Source of the DNA: Microthrixaceae bacterium
Lineage (GTDB): Bacteria; Actinomycetota; Acidimicrobiia; Acidimicrobiales; Acidimicrobilacustridaceae
NCBI GenBank assembly: GCA_947455015.1
Contig: CANGMY010000099.1
Location: forward strand, 1-6,081
Direction: 5' to 3'
DNA: 6,081 nucleotides
In this document: one piece after another, positions 5,142-6,081 of the stretch
How positions within the stretch are numbered: position 1 is the first letter of the stretch
How the letters are laid out: each line of letters begins with the position of its first letter
The notes under the pieces: generated by a model
What the model was told of the DNA's origin: nothing
Database searches by the model: none
Seen by the model: only the letters and a program-made list of their open reading frames with translations
Position numbers and translations under genes: made by a program

Positions 5142-6002
5142 TCAGAGTTGCTTTGACATTCGCTGATAGCGGGTTGATGCAACAGCCCCCGTTGACTCAA
5201 TAAACGAACGCGCAGCGTCGTCAGGTAGGTCGGCCACGACGACGCGATCGAATTCAGCGATCATCAAGTCGCGGCATATCTGGCCAAGCAATGCTTGACC
5301 AACACCACGACGACGAGCGGACTCATCAACAATCACCGGTCCTGTCCAACCTGCTCGCGTAATCGAATGACATCCGATTCCAACGACGACAGGATCAGCA
5401 TCTCCGCGCAACGCGACATGGCAGGTTCCATGTTCAAGAGCACGCGCGATTTCGTCAGCGCTTCGCGGCCAGCCCGAAGTCGCAGCGAGCAACACTCTCG
5501 TGACGTCTTCGTCGTGAACGGCCCGACGAATCACGATGCCTGCCGGCGGTTCAGCGCGAAACGATGTCGCCACGTCATAGGACTGCCAGAACTCGTGCGT
5601 TTCGTAACCACGCGCCGAACACAGCGCTGCAATTGGTGATTCCGCAGGAACTCCGGGCCACAACGAAAACGGAAGTTCGCCGCCGACATGAATGCGCTGG
5701 GCACCCCGTTCCGACGCCCATTTCTCAGCGTGATCAAGAAGATCGCCGCCTCGGCCAGCGCGCTGAACACTCGGCCCGACAGCAATCAGGCGGATCGATG
5801 CAATGAGATCGCCATCGATATCGCGATCTACACCAACAGCGATCACTGATTCGCCATCGGGACTGGCCATCACAATGCCCGACCGTTCGTGACATGCAGT
5901 GAGAAGTTCGTCAGGGGTCAGATCTTCATCAGCGGCAACGCGCAGCATCAGATCGACGATGTCGTCGACACGATCGGCTCCCCATGGAACAAGTTCAATC
6001 AC
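5142..6002 (-). CDS. Tandem-domain GNAT family N-acetyltransferase
   Basis: This predicted 286-residue cytoplasmic protein contains two GNAT folds in a row. The N-terminal domain (about 1-145) has IRLIAVGPSVQRAGRGG (70-86), whose Q80-x-x-G83-x-G85 is the acetyl-CoA pyrophosphate loop. The C-terminal domain (about 156-286) has VIVDESARRRGVGQALL (223-239), with R230-x-x-G233-x-G235. Both loops are intact, so both domains might bind acetyl-CoA, although in many tandem GNATs only one is catalytic. The architecture resembles mycothiol synthase MshD in outline, but length and motifs alone do not justify that name. Start GTG 6000-6002 overlaps the stop of the upstream minus-strand gene in a GTGA arrangement, indicating translational coupling. 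Its stop faces the deacetylase stop across nine bases with no terminator visible. The acceptor substrate is unknown. Confidence 0.87.
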   Translation of the reverse strand: MIELVPWGADRVDDIVDLMLRVAADEDLTPDELLTACHERSGIVMASPDGESVIAVGVDRDIDGDLIASIRLIAVGPSVQRAGRGGDLLDHAEKWASERGAQRIHVGGELPFSLWPGVPAESPIAALCSARGYETHEFWQSYDVATSFRAEPPAGIVIRRAVHDEDVTRVLLAATSGWPRSADEIARALEHGTCHVALRGDADPVVVGIGCHSITRAGWTGPVIVDESARRRGVGQALLGQICRDLMIAEFDRVVVADLPDDAARSFIESTGAVASTRYQRMSKQL

Positions 6003-6081
6003 GCCGCTGGAGCCGCCACATCATTGGCTGGTACCGAGCGACCGCGAGACGTGAGGATGGTCGCCATCAACCCAACCACCA
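5999..6081 (-). CDS. C-terminal end of an unidentified, possibly membrane, protein (5' end outside window)
   Basis: A minus-strand frame enters from the right edge and stops at TGA 5999-6001, giving 26 residues: a hydrophobic stretch VVGLMATIL, then a basic T-S-R-G-R-S and an alanine-rich tail. This looks like the end of a last transmembrane helix with a positively charged cytoplasmic tail, as in many transporters, but it is too short to name. The TGA overlaps the GTG start of the acetyltransferase by GTGA, which is the best evidence that the frame is real and that the two genes form an operon. Confidence 0.5.
   Translation of the reverse strand, partial: VVGLMATILTSRGRSVPANDVAAPAA

Noticed and set aside
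4327..5166. Plus-strand open frame of 279 codons overlapping the deacetylase in another frame
   Set aside because: Its composition is Ser/Arg/Ala-rich with no motif, while the overlapping frame has the YdjC signature. It is a shadow frame.

Overview
The window looks like a stretch of ordinary chromosome from a high-GC actinobacterium. Three things point that way: a predicted F420-dependent oxidoreductase, G/C-rich third codon positions with several GTG starts, and promoter-like TANNNT boxes placed 6-7 bases before start codons, as in the leaderless mRNAs common in that phylum. An Acidimicrobiia-like source is a reasonable guess, but I cannot prove it without a search. No insertion sequence, CRISPR array, tRNA, rRNA, phage or defence gene is visible.

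Layout from left to right. The C-terminal 75 codons of an unidentified plus-strand gene (1-228) meet, tail to tail, a two-gene minus-strand operon (233-2019). That operon is a TesB/4HBT_3-type acyl-CoA thioesterase followed by a luciferase-like F420 oxidoreductase, joined by a TAATG stop/start overlap. Only 29 bases separate the thioesterase start from a divergent 65-codon gene of unknown function (2049-2246). A plus-strand thiolase resembling the mycobacterial steroid side-chain thiolase FadA5 follows (2302-3480) and ends in a strong hairpin terminator (3530-3560). Next come a membrane-anchored staphylococcal-nuclease-like protein (3637-4263) and a YdjC/ChbG-type deacetylase (about 4299-5132). 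On the right, a minus-strand pair converges on the deacetylase: the tail of an unidentified, possibly membrane, protein overlaps by GTGA the start of a tandem two-domain GNAT acetyltransferase (5142-6002).

The only functional theme is acyl-CoA metabolism. Thiolase, thioesterase and F420 oxidoreductase are neighbours and could serve breakdown of fatty acids, steroids or isoprenoids, although no other beta-oxidation gene is in view. The nuclease, deacetylase and acetyltransferase look like independent housekeeping or accessory functions. I found no convincing undescribed system. The points most worth a second look are the compact divergent control region at 2001-2049, with a hairpin and a repeated heptamer over both start codons, the two leaderless-type starts, the FadA5-like thiolase context, and the small conserved-looking orphan protein.
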